Source: an uncultured Clostridia bacterium
GTDB lineage: Bacteria; Bacillota; Clostridia; Christensenellales; Borkfalkiaceae
Length of the DNA: 64,000 nucleotides
Reading direction: 5' to 3'
NCBI GenBank assembly: GCA_947628675.1
Contig: CANRAR010000001.1
Span: 62,001-126,000 of the forward strand
The translations under genes and the position numbers were made by a program. This document shows, piece by piece, positions 8,770 through 16,439 of this stretch. Under the pieces are notes generated by a model. That model was given only the letters and a program-made list of their open reading frames with translations, had not been told where the DNA came from and ran no database searches. How positions within the stretch are numbered: the first letter of the stretch is position 1; every line of letters starts with the position of its first letter.

Positions 8770-10078
8770 GGTCTGCAAATTCGGCGGCACGTCCATGGCG
8801 GACGGCATCAACCTGCGCCGCGTCGCCGACATCGTGAATTCCGATCCCGCCCGCCGCTACATCGTGGTATCCGCCCCGGGCAAGCGCTACGGGGGGGATA
8901 GCAAGGTCACCGACCTCCTCTACGGCGTGTGGCACGAGGTGGAGGAGACGGGCTCCGTCGGCGAGGCGTACGAAAAGGTGCAAACGCGCTTTTTCGGCAT
9001 CGTGCGCGAACTCGGGCTAAATTACCCCGTCGAGGAACTCCTCGGGGAGACGGCGCGCGAGATCGAGCGGGAAAGGACGGCGGATTTCACCGCCTCCCGT
9101 GGCGAATACCTCGCGGGAAAAATCATGGCGGCATATCTCGATGTGCCGTTTATCGACGCGCGCGACGTCATGAAGTTCACCGCCGACGGGCGGCTGGACA
9201 GCGCCAAGACGTATACCCTCGTCAAAAACGCCTTGAAGGGCAAGCGCCGCGCCGTCGTGGCGGGCTTCTACGGCGAGACGCCCGAGGGCAAAGTAAAGAC
9301 GTTCTCGCGCGGCGGGAGCGATATTTCGGGCGCCATCGTGGCGCGCGCCGCGGGGGCGACCGTGTACGAAAATTGGACGGACGTCAGCGGCTTTCTCGCC
9401 TGCGACCCCCGCATCGTCCCGAGCCCCGTCGGCATCCGCGCGCTCTCGTATAAGGAACTGCGCGAACTCTCCTACATGGGCGCAAATGTGCTGCACAGCG
9501 AGTCCATCTTCCCCGTGCGCGAGGCGAACATTCCCATCCTCATCAAGAACACCTTCCGCCCCGAGGATGAGGGCACGGAAATTCTGCCCATTTCCAAGTA
9601 CCGTTACAGCGGCAGGGTGGTCACGGGCATCGCGGGCAAGAAGAATTTCACCGTCATCTTCCTCGAAAAGTCATTGATGAACGCCGAGATCGGCTTCACC
9701 TATCGGGTGCTCGCCTGCCTCTTGAAGCACAACGTCTCGTTTGAGCACATCCCGTCGGGCATCGATACCATGTCCCTCGTCATCGATAGCGAAACGCTCG
9801 CGGGCGGCGTCCTCGAGGAGTTGTGCGAGGACATCCGCGCGGCGGTGCACCCCGATGCCATGCGGGTATTCAACGACATCGCCCTCATCGCGGTGGTGGG
9901 GCACGGGATGTCGCGGAGCGTCGGCGTTTCGGCGCGCCTCTTCGATGCCATCGCCCGCGCGGGCGTTAACGTCCGCATGATTGATCAGGGCTCTTCGGAG
10001 TTAAATATCATCGTGGGCGTGGATAGCGAGAACTACGAGCGTACCGTCCGCGCCGTCTACGAGGAATTCTTCCAATAA
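8762..10078 (+). CDS. Aspartate kinase
   Basis: 438 aa. Phosphorylates aspartate, the entry step to lysine, threonine and methionine synthesis. The N-terminus carries the kinase motif KFGGTSMAD, followed by FSRGGSDISGAIVARA in the nucleotide-binding region. The C-terminal third has two ACT-like domains (VVGHGMSRSVGVSARLFDAI), which usually bind the inhibiting amino acid. The long insert after residue 50 (PGKRYGGDSKVTDLLYG) is typical of monofunctional clostridial enzymes. Related genes further on are an aminotransferase (32405) and thrC (34341). Confidence 0.93.
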   Translation: MIKVCKFGGTSMADGINLRRVADIVNSDPARRYIVVSAPGKRYGGDSKVTDLLYGVWHEVEETGSVGEAYEKVQTRFFGIVRELGLNYPVEELLGETAREIERERTADFTASRGEYLAGKIMAAYLDVPFIDARDVMKFTADGRLDSAKTYTLVKNALKGKRRAVVAGFYGETPEGKVKTFSRGGSDISGAIVARAAGATVYENWTDVSGFLACDPRIVPSPVGIRALSYKELRELSYMGANVLHSESIFPVREANIPILIKNTFRPEDEGTEILPISKYRYSGRVVTGIAGKKNFTVIFLEKSLMNAEIGFTYRVLACLLKHNVSFEHIPSGIDTMSLVIDSETLAGGVLEELCEDIRAAVHPDAMRVFNDIALIAVVGHGMSRSVGVSARLFDAIARAGVNVRMIDQGSSELNIIVGVDSENYERTVRAVYEEFFQ

Positions 10079-10387
10079 TTTTCCCAAGAAATTATCCCCC
10101 CTCCGCGGGGTTTTTCTTTTGCCTTCCGTGTGTTCCGAACTGCCGCCCCCTTGAATTACCGCGTCATTCTGCCCCGCCCGCACTATTCGTCTACTAAGGG
10201 CGGCACGTCCCGCCCGCACTATTTTCGACCAAGGGCGGCACAAGCCAAAGGCGAAGTAGCGCACAGCGCGAAGTAACCCCCGTAAGGGGGTGAAGAATCC
10301 CGAGCAACGAAGCCCGACCCATCCCCCTCCCCGCGGCGTAGCCGCGGGGAGGGGGACATAGGGGAGGGGGATATCTTCATACAAAAA
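10079..10387. repeat. Intergenic repeat cluster between aspartate kinase and the Rrf2 gene
   Basis: No gene seen. 10160-10319 is a composite copy of the main dispersed repeat: it starts with CGCGTCATTCTG (10160-10171), ends with GAAGAATCCCG (10292-10302) plus flank, and contains two nested GCACTATT...GGGCGGCAC modules. 10322-10356 is a perfect 16-bp-stem hairpin with a 3-base loop (TCCCCCTCCCCGCGGC on the left arm). Confidence 0.7.
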
Positions 10388-10409
10388 AACCGCACCCCAC
10401 GGTGCGGTT
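10388..10409 (-). terminator. Terminator of the iscS-iscU-Rrf2 operon
   Basis: Stem AACCGCACC / GGTGCGGTT with loop CCAC. Read on the minus strand it is followed by a T run (complement of A at 10383-10389). It lies 27 bp past the Rrf2 stop codon. Confidence 0.75.
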
Positions 10410-10435
10410 TGCTTATTTCCTTATTTATTCCTCAT

Positions 10436-10840
10436 TTATTCCTCTTTCGGCATGAGATCGACAAGCGTGTACCCCGCCAAAAAGTCGTACACCGTCTTGT
10501 CGAGCGCCCGCCACACGGGCAGCGTCGGGCAGGTCGCGGCGCGGGGGCAGTCCTGCTCCTTGCGCCCCGTGCAGTCGGTGGCGGAGAGCGAATTTTCCGT
10601 CACGCGCAGCACTTCGGCGAGGGTGTACTCTTTGGGCGCGCGCGTCAGCTTATAGCCGCCGTTTTTGCCGCGCACACTCTCCACGAACCCCGCCTTCACA
10701 AGTAAACTTGCAATGGCCTCGGCATACTTGAAGGGCACGTCCTCGGCCTCGGCGAGCTCCCTGAGCGGCGCACAGCCGCCCCGTCCTGCGAGCGCCGTCA
10801 GAATGCGCAGGGCGTACCGCCCCTTGGTGGATACGATCAT
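10436..10840 (-). CDS. Rrf2-family (IscR-like) transcriptional regulator
   Basis: 134 aa from ATG at 10840 (MIVSTKGRYALRILTAL), a typical Rrf2 N-terminus with winged-helix DNA-binding domain. A longer in-frame start exists upstream but would lie inside iscU. Three cysteines (CTGRKEQDC and CPRAATC) occupy the place where IscR ligates a [2Fe-2S] cluster. The ATG overlaps the iscU stop (ATGA). As last gene of an iscS-iscU operon it most likely senses Fe-S status and feeds back on the operon promoter, where a matching palindrome is seen at 12804-12820. Confidence 0.9.
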   Translation of the reverse strand: MIVSTKGRYALRILTALAGRGGCAPLRELAEAEDVPFKYAEAIASLLVKAGFVESVRGKNGGYKLTRAPKEYTLAEVLRVTENSLSATDCTGRKEQDCPRAATCPTLPVWRALDKTVYDFLAGYTLVDLMPKEE

Positions 10841-11277
10841 TCTTCCGTGCCCTCGCCCTCGTGCGCGCAGTGCTCGCACTTGAACTCCGCGGGGTCGTAG
10901 GGGATGTTGTTCTTCTTATAGTAGTCGAGAATGGCGGCCTGCACGGCTTGCTCGGCGAGCACGGAGCAGTGCAATTTGTAGGCGGGAAGCCCGTCCAGCG
11001 CCTCCGTCACCGCCTTGTTGGTGAGTTTCAAGGCCTCGGAGAGCGGTTTACCCTTGATCATCTCGGTCGCCATGGAACTCGAGGCGATGGCGCTCCCGCA
11101 GCCGAACGTCTCGAACTTGACGTCCACGAGGATGCCGTTTTCCACCTTGATGTACATCTTCATGATGTCGCCGCACTTGGCGTTGCCCACTTCGCCGACG
11201 CCGTCGGGGTTCTCGATGACCCCCACGTTCCTCGGATTGCGGAAATGATCCATCACTTTTTCACTGTATAACGACAT
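10837..11277 (-). CDS. iscU: Fe-S cluster assembly scaffold IscU/NifU
   Basis: 146 aa. The three cluster-binding cysteines are in GNAKCGD, FGCGSA and LHCSVLAEQA. The aspartate after the first cysteine (CGD), typical of IscU scaffolds, is present. It receives sulfur from the cysteine desulfurase encoded upstream. A short C-terminal tail adds CEHCAH, a possible extra metal-binding pair. AAGGAG precedes the ATG. The gene is separated from iscS by 328 bp of repeats but has the same direction and no obvious promoter of its own. Confidence 0.94.
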   Translation of the reverse strand: MSLYSEKVMDHFRNPRNVGVIENPDGVGEVGNAKCGDIMKMYIKVENGILVDVKFETFGCGSAIASSSMATEMIKGKPLSEALKLTNKAVTEALDGLPAYKLHCSVLAEQAVQAAILDYYKKNNIPYDPAEFKCEHCAHEGEGTEE

Positions 11278-11605
11278 AATTTCTCCTTTTTCCTTTTTTC
11301 TCTCGGCTCGACATATAATTACGTCATCCCGCCCGACGCATAGCGGCGCACGGAGTAGCGTAGTCGAGGGATATCTACCTTATTTTCGCCCCCTCTTGGG
11401 GGGGTAGGGGGGTGGGGCACCTTATTCTCATCCCCCGCCCCTTCTTGGGAGCCTTCCTTGTGGCTTTCGGGAAAGGCAACCATATGATATGTGGAGCCTT
11501 TCTCCGCAATGGGGGACACAGGGGGAGGGGCATCCCTTGCCTTCCGCGTCATTCTGAACCCCCGTAAGGGGGTGAAGAATCCCGAAAAACGCAGTCCGTC
11601 GCCAC
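11278..11605. repeat. Repeat-filled gap inside the iscS-iscU operon
   Basis: No gene seen. 11448-11530 is a copy of the 83-bp CATATG-containing repeat (others at 33630 and 44152). 11545-11598 is a short copy of the main repeat: CGCGTCATTCTG, a small palindrome ACCCCCGTAAGGGGGT, then GAAGAATCCCG. Confidence 0.7.
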
Positions 11606-12793
11606 TCACAAAATAAACTGTCTCTTCCCTTCCCGCAAGTCCCGCCACACGGGGGAGAACGAGCGCACCTTGGCAACCACCGTCTTCACGGCCTCCACGA
11701 GGTATTTCATCTCCTCCGGGGTGTTGTTCTCGTTAAAGGTGAGCCTAAGCGACCCGTGCGCCACGTCGTGCACACGGCCGATGGCGAGCAGCACGTGCGA
11801 GGGGTCGAGGGAGCCCGAGGTACACGCCGAGCCCGATGAAGCGCACACGCCCAAATCGTCGAGGTAGAGTAAAAGCGCCTCGCCCTCCACGCCCTCGAAG
11901 CAGAAACTCACGTTGCCCGCAAGCCGTCTTTCCCTGTCGCCGTTGAGGGCGCAGTGGGGGATCTTCGAGAGCCCGTCAATGACGGAATCGCGCAGCGTCT
12001 GCACATATTTCATCGTCTTGGGCAGATTTTGGACGGCGAGTTCCAGCGCCACCGTCATCGCCGCAATGGCGGGCAAGTCCTCCGTGCCCGCGCGCTTGCC
12101 CTTCTCCTGTGCGCCGCCCTCCACGAGGTTGAAAAGGGGCGCACCGCGCCTGCAATACAGCGCACCGATGCCCCGCGGGCCCTCAAACTTGTGCGCCGAG
12201 AGGGCGAGGTAATCGCACCCGAACTTTTTAACGTCCACGGGCATATGCCCCACGGCCTGCACGGCGTCGGTGTGGAAGGGGATGCCCTTCGAGCGGCACA
12301 GCGCGCCGATCTCTTCGACGGGCTGAATGGTGCCGATCTCGTTGTTGGCGGTCATCACCGAAACAAGGCAGGTATCGTCCGTCATCGCCGCCTCGGCGTC
12401 GGCAACCTTTACGATGCCGCTCGCGTCCACGGGCAACAGCACAATTTCAAAGCCCTCTTTTTTGAGTTTTTCGAGGGTGTGGAGCACGGCGTGGTGCTCG
12501 ATGGCGGTGGAGACGATCTTCTTCTTTCCCTTTTGAAGCCCCGCCCTCGCCGCGGAGAGAATGGCCTGGTTGTCGGCCTCGCTCCCGCCCGAGGTGAAGT
12601 AAATTTCGCGCGGGTCGGCATTTAAGATGGCAGCGACGCGCGCGCGGCAGTCCTCCAAAAGTTCCTTCGCCCGCTGTCCCTCGGAGTGGAGGGAGGAGGG
12701 GTTTCCGAACAGCGTCTCGGAGGTCTTCACATACGCATCGAGGGCTTCTTGGCGAACCTTCGTGGTCGCCGCATTGTCGGCATAAACTTTCAT
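11606..12793 (-). CDS. iscS: Cysteine desulfurase (IscS/NifS)
   Basis: 395 aa PLP enzyme that takes sulfur from cysteine for Fe-S cluster assembly. Seen motifs: N-terminal YADNAATT, the cofactor region AIEHHAVLHTLE, the PLP lysine in SAHKFEGPRG, and the catalytic loop CASSGSACTSGS with the persulfide cysteine. The short C-terminal extension is typical of NifS-like forms in clostridia. ATG at 12793 with AGGAAA upstream. First gene of iscS-iscU-Rrf2. Confidence 0.95.
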   Translation of the reverse strand: MKVYADNAATTKVRQEALDAYVKTSETLFGNPSSLHSEGQRAKELLEDCRARVAAILNADPREIYFTSGGSEADNQAILSAARAGLQKGKKKIVSTAIEHHAVLHTLEKLKKEGFEIVLLPVDASGIVKVADAEAAMTDDTCLVSVMTANNEIGTIQPVEEIGALCRSKGIPFHTDAVQAVGHMPVDVKKFGCDYLALSAHKFEGPRGIGALYCRRGAPLFNLVEGGAQEKGKRAGTEDLPAIAAMTVALELAVQNLPKTMKYVQTLRDSVIDGLSKIPHCALNGDRERRLAGNVSFCFEGVEGEALLLYLDDLGVCASSGSACTSGSLDPSHVLLAIGRVHDVAHGSLRLTFNENNTPEEMKYLVEAVKTVVAKVRSFSPVWRDLREGKRQFIL

Positions 12794-12803
12794 AACTCTA
12801 TTT

Positions 12804-12820
12804 CCTACTTATTTTGTAGG
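12804..12820 (-). promoter_or_regulatory. Probable Rrf2 operator
   Basis: Inverted repeat CCTAC-7-GTAGG, placed immediately downstream of the iscS -10 box and therefore over the expected transcription start. A regulator bound here would block initiation. Assignment to the Rrf2 protein of the same operon is inferred. Confidence 0.6.
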
Positions 12821-12821
12821 T

Positions 12822-12850
12822 ATTATAACATTCTTATCCCCGCCTGTCAA
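12822..12850 (-). promoter_or_regulatory. Consensus sigma-A promoter of iscS operon
   Basis: On the minus strand: TTGACA (12845-12850), exactly 17 bp, TATAAT (12822-12827). Both hexamers are perfect consensus, which fits a strong promoter held down by a repressor. Confidence 0.85.
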
Positions 12851-12864
12851 GCGGTTTTGTATAC

Positions 12865-12890
12865 AAAAAGCGCCCCCGAAGGGGCGTTTC
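12865..12890 (-). terminator. Terminator of the xre gene at 12931
   Basis: Stem CGCCCC (12871-12876) / GGGGCG (12881-12886) with a CGAA loop on the plus strand. Read on the minus strand it is followed by a T run. Confidence 0.65.
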
Positions 12891-12930
12891 CGTTTTGGGA
12901 TCAAGTCAACAGCCCGCCGCCGCGGGTCTT

Positions 12931-13239
12931 TTAGTTGTGCAAAATGGGTTTCAGCAGGGTAAAAAGGGCGGTCTGCTGTTCTTTGCGCAGAGAGAGCACG
13001 GCGCGGATGAGCCGTTCGCGCTCCTCGTCCAGTTCCGAGGGAACGGGCGCATCGCGTCCGAAGAGTTCATCCAAGGATACGCCGAATACGTCGGCGAGTT
13101 TTACCATGCTCTCACAATCGGGTTCGTTCAAGCCGTTTTCCCAGTTGCTTATGTTCCGTTGCACGTTCCCGATCAACGCCGCAAGTTCTTTCTGTGTCAA
13201 ATTTTTTTCTTCCCGCAGTTCCCGTATTTTCAGTTTCAA
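12931..13239 (-). CDS. Xre-family HTH regulator
   Basis: 102 aa. The N-terminal HTH (KIRELREEKNLTQKELAALI, then NISNWENG) is a classic Cro/C1 type; the C-terminal 35 residues are helical and charged. The start is TTG at 13239, supported by GGGGGAGG six bases upstream. It is divergent from the 13353 gene, and a palindrome GGTAAT-TTT-ATTACC lies between them. It probably represses the neighbouring patatin gene cluster, itself, or both. Confidence 0.88.
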   Translation of the reverse strand: MKLKIRELREEKNLTQKELAALIGNVQRNISNWENGLNEPDCESMVKLADVFGVSLDELFGRDAPVPSELDEERERLIRAVLSLRKEQQTALFTLLKPILHN

Positions 13240-13294
13240 GGAAGGCCTCCCCCATAAATTTTTTCCATTTTAGCAAAAAAATTACCTAAACCGC

Positions 13295-13323
13295 TTGACA
13301 AGGTAATTTTATTACCGTAAAAT
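13295..13323 (+). promoter_or_regulatory. Promoter with palindromic operator for the 13353-15082 gene set
   Basis: TTGACA (13295-13300), 17-bp spacer, TAAAAT (13318-13323). The spacer is almost filled by GGTAATTTTATTACC (13302-13316), a perfect palindrome. A third half-site ATTACC lies at 13281-13286. This layout is typical of an Xre repressor site. Confidence 0.75.
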
Positions 13324-13352
13324 AGCAGTATAATTACTACGGGAGAAGAAAA

Positions 13353-13808
13353 ATGGAAACATCCGTGAAAGTCAGCGCAGAAAAAAAGAAGGCCGTATTG
13401 ACCCGCTACTATCTCTTGGCGCAACTGTGCGAACAGTACTCGGCCGACCGCCGCTTGCTCTCCGCGCTCTGCCGCCTCATCCGGTTGGAGTTCAAGCATT
13501 GGCGGAAGAACGCCTGCTATCCGCTTTCGGATGCGGATGTGCGTGAAATCAGTTATTTTATTGCCGAACTCAAAGATGTTTCGGCGGGGCTCTTCAAGGG
13601 GCGCACCCTCGATGGCTATGCAGTCGTGGCGTCTCACCTCTGTGACCTGCTCGATAAGATGCGTGAAGCCCTCGCCGCTGCGGAGAAACTTTTGGGCGAA
13701 AAGAATGCGGATACGTTCGGCGCCGCGATCGAAACGGCAAAATCGATCCGCGATTTTGTGGGAAAGGGTGTAAGCGGCATAAAAAAAACGTTCGGCGGCG
13801 AAAGCTGA
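13353..13808 (+). CDS. Hypothetical 151-aa helical protein
   Basis: No family recognised. ATG at 13353 preceded by GGGAGAAG. The sequence is mostly amphipathic helix: a basic N-terminus, then LTRYYLLAQLCEQY, a middle region with LIRLEFKHWRKN, and a lysine-rich end. No signal peptide or membrane segment. Its stop TGA (13806-13808) overlaps the inferred CTG start of the patatin gene, so the two are likely coupled and may act together. Under the Xre-type operator promoter at 13295. Confidence 0.65.
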   Translation: METSVKVSAEKKKAVLTRYYLLAQLCEQYSADRRLLSALCRLIRLEFKHWRKNACYPLSDADVREISYFIAELKDVSAGLFKGRTLDGYAVVASHLCDLLDKMREALAAAEKLLGEKNADTFGAAIETAKSIRDFVGKGVSGIKKTFGGES

Positions 13809-14704
13809 AGATCGGGCTCGTATATTCGGGCGCGCTGAGCAAGGGCGCCTATCAAATCGGATTTACAAAGGCGCTCCTGCGCTACATCGAACGGGACGAG
13901 ATCAAAGTGATCTCGGGCGCCTCGATGGGGCTTTTCGTCGCCTACTCCCTTGCCGCAAACCGTCTCGACGATTTTGAATATCTCTATCGCGGGATCGACA
14001 TCGATAGCACCCCGCAACTCTTTTATCAGGTATTTTTCAAGCGCCTGCTGTGGAAGCTCATCGGCGAATTTTGTGCCTTGGAGGACAGGGTGGAGATCCC
14101 GCTCGCCTTCCCCGTCTGCCGCATTCCGTTTTTCAGCCTGCGCTACTATTGGCTCTTCGGGAAATACAATCCCCGCTGGCAAAAATACCTTCGCGCGGCG
14201 ATCAACTTTCCATTCCTCTGCATTTTTCCGAGCGTCCTTGAACGCAGGTTTGCGATCGATGGCGGCGCGGGCGACAATATCCCCATCTATCCCGTTCTGA
14301 AAAAGGGGAAGGGCTACCTGCCCGCGGGGGAGGATTTCGACCTTCTTATCGTCCTGCACTTCGATGCGCGCTACGACTACCGCCGCGAATTTACGACGGA
14401 TATCCCCGTGCTCGATCTCGACCTCGGCATCTGCAACGGTTTCAAGAAAAATCACTACGATTTTTCCAAGGCATACATCGAGGAGATGCTCGCCCGCGCC
14501 GAGGAATACGGCGAAAAAATTTGTGAGTTTCTCTTTGCGGGGGAGTGCTCGCGGGAGGAGTTACGGGAGCGGGTCGATAAGATCTTCCTCGAAGAGCACA
14601 CAGTGCGGCAAAAAAACGTCTCTGTCGATCGGTTGATCAGTATTCTGAATTATTTGGGAAAGGCATTCCGCAACGATTCGAACTGTCATAAAAATTTATT
14701 TTAA
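13805..14704 (+). CDS. Patatin-like phospholipase, inferred CTG start
   Basis: 299 aa. The conventional ATG at 13922 would remove the whole oxyanion loop. In the same frame, the sequence from CTG at 13805 reads (M)KIGLVYSGALSKGAYQIGF, which aligns with the usual patatin start (KIGLVLSGGGAKGAYQIG). The CTG overlaps the previous stop as CTGA. The nucleophile elbow GASMG and the catalytic Asp in the DGG of FAIDGGAGDNIP are present. The oxyanion motif has GAL where GGG is normal. Patatins hydrolyse acyl lipids. The gene sits in an Xre-controlled set, so a stress or anti-phage role is possible but unproven. Confidence 0.8.
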   Translation: MKIGLVYSGALSKGAYQIGFTKALLRYIERDEIKVISGASMGLFVAYSLAANRLDDFEYLYRGIDIDSTPQLFYQVFFKRLLWKLIGEFCALEDRVEIPLAFPVCRIPFFSLRYYWLFGKYNPRWQKYLRAAINFPFLCIFPSVLERRFAIDGGAGDNIPIYPVLKKGKGYLPAGEDFDLLIVLHFDARYDYRREFTTDIPVLDLDLGICNGFKKNHYDFSKAYIEEMLARAEEYGEKICEFLFAGECSREELRERVDKIFLEEHTVRQKNVSVDRLISILNYLGKAFRNDSNCHKNLF

Positions 14705-14716
14705 GGAGAAATAACT

Positions 14717-15082
14717 ATGGAAACAGCACAAAACATCAAGACGCGCAGCCCGTGGCTCGCGCTCCTCTTCACCGTCCTCACGCTGGGGATCTACGGGTTC
14801 TATTGGCACGCGAAACTCACGAATGATTCCAATCAACTCTCAAAGATCAAGACGGCAAGCGGCGGAAAGGCGCTCCTCTTCGGAATTTTCACGCTCGGGA
14901 TCTACAATTTCTATTGGTATTATATGCTCGGCAAAAAGGTGGGGGATATGCAAAACGCCTCCTCCGACGGCGGGCTCTACCTCTTTTTGTTTATCTTCCT
15001 CCTTGGATTTGTCGCAAAGATCTTGGCGCAGAACGCGATCAACCGCACGGTCGCGTACGCGGGCACGGGATCGCAGACGTGA
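14717..15082 (+). CDS. DUF4234-like small membrane protein
   Basis: 121 aa built from two similar halves: LALLFTVLTLGIYGFYWHAKL and LLFGIFTLGIYNFYWYYMLG, the TLGIY-FYW signature of DUF4234 proteins, followed by another hydrophobic segment. Likely three to four membrane helices. AAGGAG lies upstream. It follows the patatin gene by 12 bp and probably shares its transcript. Function unknown; a membrane partner for the lipase is only a guess. Confidence 0.72.
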   Translation: METAQNIKTRSPWLALLFTVLTLGIYGFYWHAKLTNDSNQLSKIKTASGGKALLFGIFTLGIYNFYWYYMLGKKVGDMQNASSDGGLYLFLFIFLLGFVAKILAQNAINRTVAYAGTGSQT

Positions 15083-15151
15083 TCCGGCAAAAAGAATGAG
15101 CCGTAACGCCGGGAGGGGAGCGGCTATCGCTATCCCCCGCCTCCACGCAAA

Positions 15152-15175
15152 AAAGCGCCCCCGAAGGGGCGCTTT
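15152..15175. terminator. Bidirectional terminator between DUF4234 gene and rpsR
   Basis: AAAGCGCCCC / GGGGCGCTTT with loop CGAA. It has A residues on the left and T residues on the right, so it can serve both converging units. Confidence 0.8.
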
Positions 15176-15187
15176 CCTCACGTAATT

Positions 15188-15541
15188 TTATTCCGCCTTG
15201 AAGGGAATGAGCGCGGCAACGCGGGCGCGCTTGATGGCGGTAGCGAGTTCTCTCTGGTGCTTTGCGCAGGTGCCTGTCATGCGGCGGGGCAAAATTTTTC
15301 CGCCCTCGGCGATGAACTTGCGGAGTTTATTCACATCCTTGTAGTCGATGGTGCTCTTGTCCTGGCAGAAGGCGCACACCTTCTTGAAGTTTTGTTTCTT
15401 GAAGCCGCGCTTTGCGGGGCGTTCGCCGCGTTCGCGGGCTTCCTCCCTGCGGGGCTCCTTCACTTCCTTTACTTCCGCCTGTGCCTCGGCAACTTCTTCG
15501 GGAGCCGCGGTCTCGGCGACAACATTCTCGTTTTCTTCCAT
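15188..15541 (-). CDS. rpsR: 30S ribosomal protein S18 with acidic N-terminal extension
   Basis: 117 aa, while S18 is usually 70-90 aa. The S18 core starts near residue 45 ([18 protein letters not shown]) and ends with [18 protein letters not shown]. The extra first 45 residues are rich in Glu, Ala and Lys and look disordered. Third gene of rpsF-ssb-rpsR. AAGGAGA precedes the ATG. Confidence 0.95.
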   Translation of the reverse strand: MEENENVVAETAAPEEVAEAQAEVKEVKEPRREEARERGERPAKRGFKKQNFKKVCAFCQDKSTIDYKDVNKLRKFIAEGGKILPRRMTGTCAKHQRELATAIKRARVAALIPFKAE

Positions 15542-15575
15542 TTTTCAGAATCTCCTTAATTTGATGGGCTCGGCG

Positions 15576-16013
15576 TCAGAAGGGAATATCCCCGTCGTCG
15601 TCGAAGGATTGCAGGGCGGGCTTTTTGCGTTCGCCGCCCGATGCACGGCTGCCGTTTGCCGCGGGGGCGTCGTAGAAGTCGTCGCCCGCGTTTTGGTTTC
15701 TCGTATTGAGGAACTCCACATCCTGCGCGATAATATCCACGGCGGTGCGGCGGTTCCCCTGGTTGTCCTCGTAGTTGCGGATCTGCACACTGCCCGAAAC
15801 GGCTACTTTGTTGCCCTTCTTGCAGTAGCGGCCGATGTTATCGGCGAGCCCGCGCCAGGCGGTCACGTTGAAGAAGTCGGTCTGCCGCTCGCCGTCCTGC
15901 GAGGAGTAGGAGCGGTTGACGGCGATGCCGAAGTGGCACACGCTCACGCCGCCCGAGGTTTCGGACATCTCGGGGTCTCTTGTCAGATTCCCGATCAAAA
16001 ACACTTTGTTCAT
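15576..16013 (-). CDS. ssb: Single-stranded DNA-binding protein
   Basis: 145 aa. N-terminal OB fold (MNKVFLIGNLTRDPEM, TDFFNVTAWRGLADNI), a flexible Gly/Asn/Ser linker, and the acidic C-terminal tip DDDGDIPF that recruits replication and repair proteins. GAGGAGAAATAAC upstream lies in the end of rpsF. Located between rpsF and rpsR, the standard bacterial order. Confidence 0.96.
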   Translation of the reverse strand: MNKVFLIGNLTRDPEMSETSGGVSVCHFGIAVNRSYSSQDGERQTDFFNVTAWRGLADNIGRYCKKGNKVAVSGSVQIRNYEDNQGNRRTAVDIIAQDVEFLNTRNQNAGDDFYDAPAANGSRASGGERKKPALQSFDDDGDIPF

Positions 16014-16014
16014 G

Positions 16015-16305
16015 TTATTTCTCCTCTGTTTTTGTGATCATGCGCCGAAGAACGTCGGCAGAGATCCCCGCAACGCGGTCGAGTTCCTTCACGACGGCGC
16101 CGTCGGCTTGGAATTTCATGAGGGCGAAGAAGGCTTCCGTCTTGTAATTGATGGGGTATGCGGTCTTTTTCACGCCCCACTTGTCGGTGGCCTCCACGGT
16201 GCCGCCCATCGAGGTCACAATGTCGGCGTACTTTTTGAGTTCCGCCTCCCGTGCCTCGTCCTCCATGTCGCTGCGGAGAAGAATGAGCATCTCGTACTTT
16301 TGCAT
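16015..16305 (-). CDS. rpsF: 30S ribosomal protein S6
   Basis: 96 aa, usual length. Starts MQKYEMLILLRSDMED and contains the S6 pattern WGVKKTAYPINYKTEAFFALMKF. It binds S18 in the small-subunit platform. The strong RBS GGGAGGT precedes the ATG; a promoter and a short structured leader lie upstream (16320-16388). Confidence 0.96.
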   Translation of the reverse strand: MQKYEMLILLRSDMEDEAREAELKKYADIVTSMGGTVEATDKWGVKKTAYPINYKTEAFFALMKFQADGAVVKELDRVAGISADVLRRMITKTEEK

Positions 16306-16319
16306 ATTTTTACCTCCCG

Positions 16320-16388
16320 GTCTTATTCGGCATACTTTTCTGTATGCAAGGCATTCTGTATTTTACAATATTTTGGCGCGCAAGTCAA
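16320..16388 (-). promoter_or_regulatory. rpsF promoter and leader hairpin
   Basis: On the minus strand: TTGACT (16383-16388), 17 bp, TAAAAT (16360-16365). The leader then forms GCATAC-AGAAAA-GTATGC (16330-16347), directly followed by CCG, with another CCG near the RBS. S6:S18 autoregulatory leaders also use a hairpin with CCG, so this may be such an element, but a structure model was not run. Confidence 0.6.
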
Positions 16389-16439
16389 CGCGTTTTCGCG
16401 CCGCGCGCGATATTTTTTGCGAAAACTTCTCCGTTTTGC

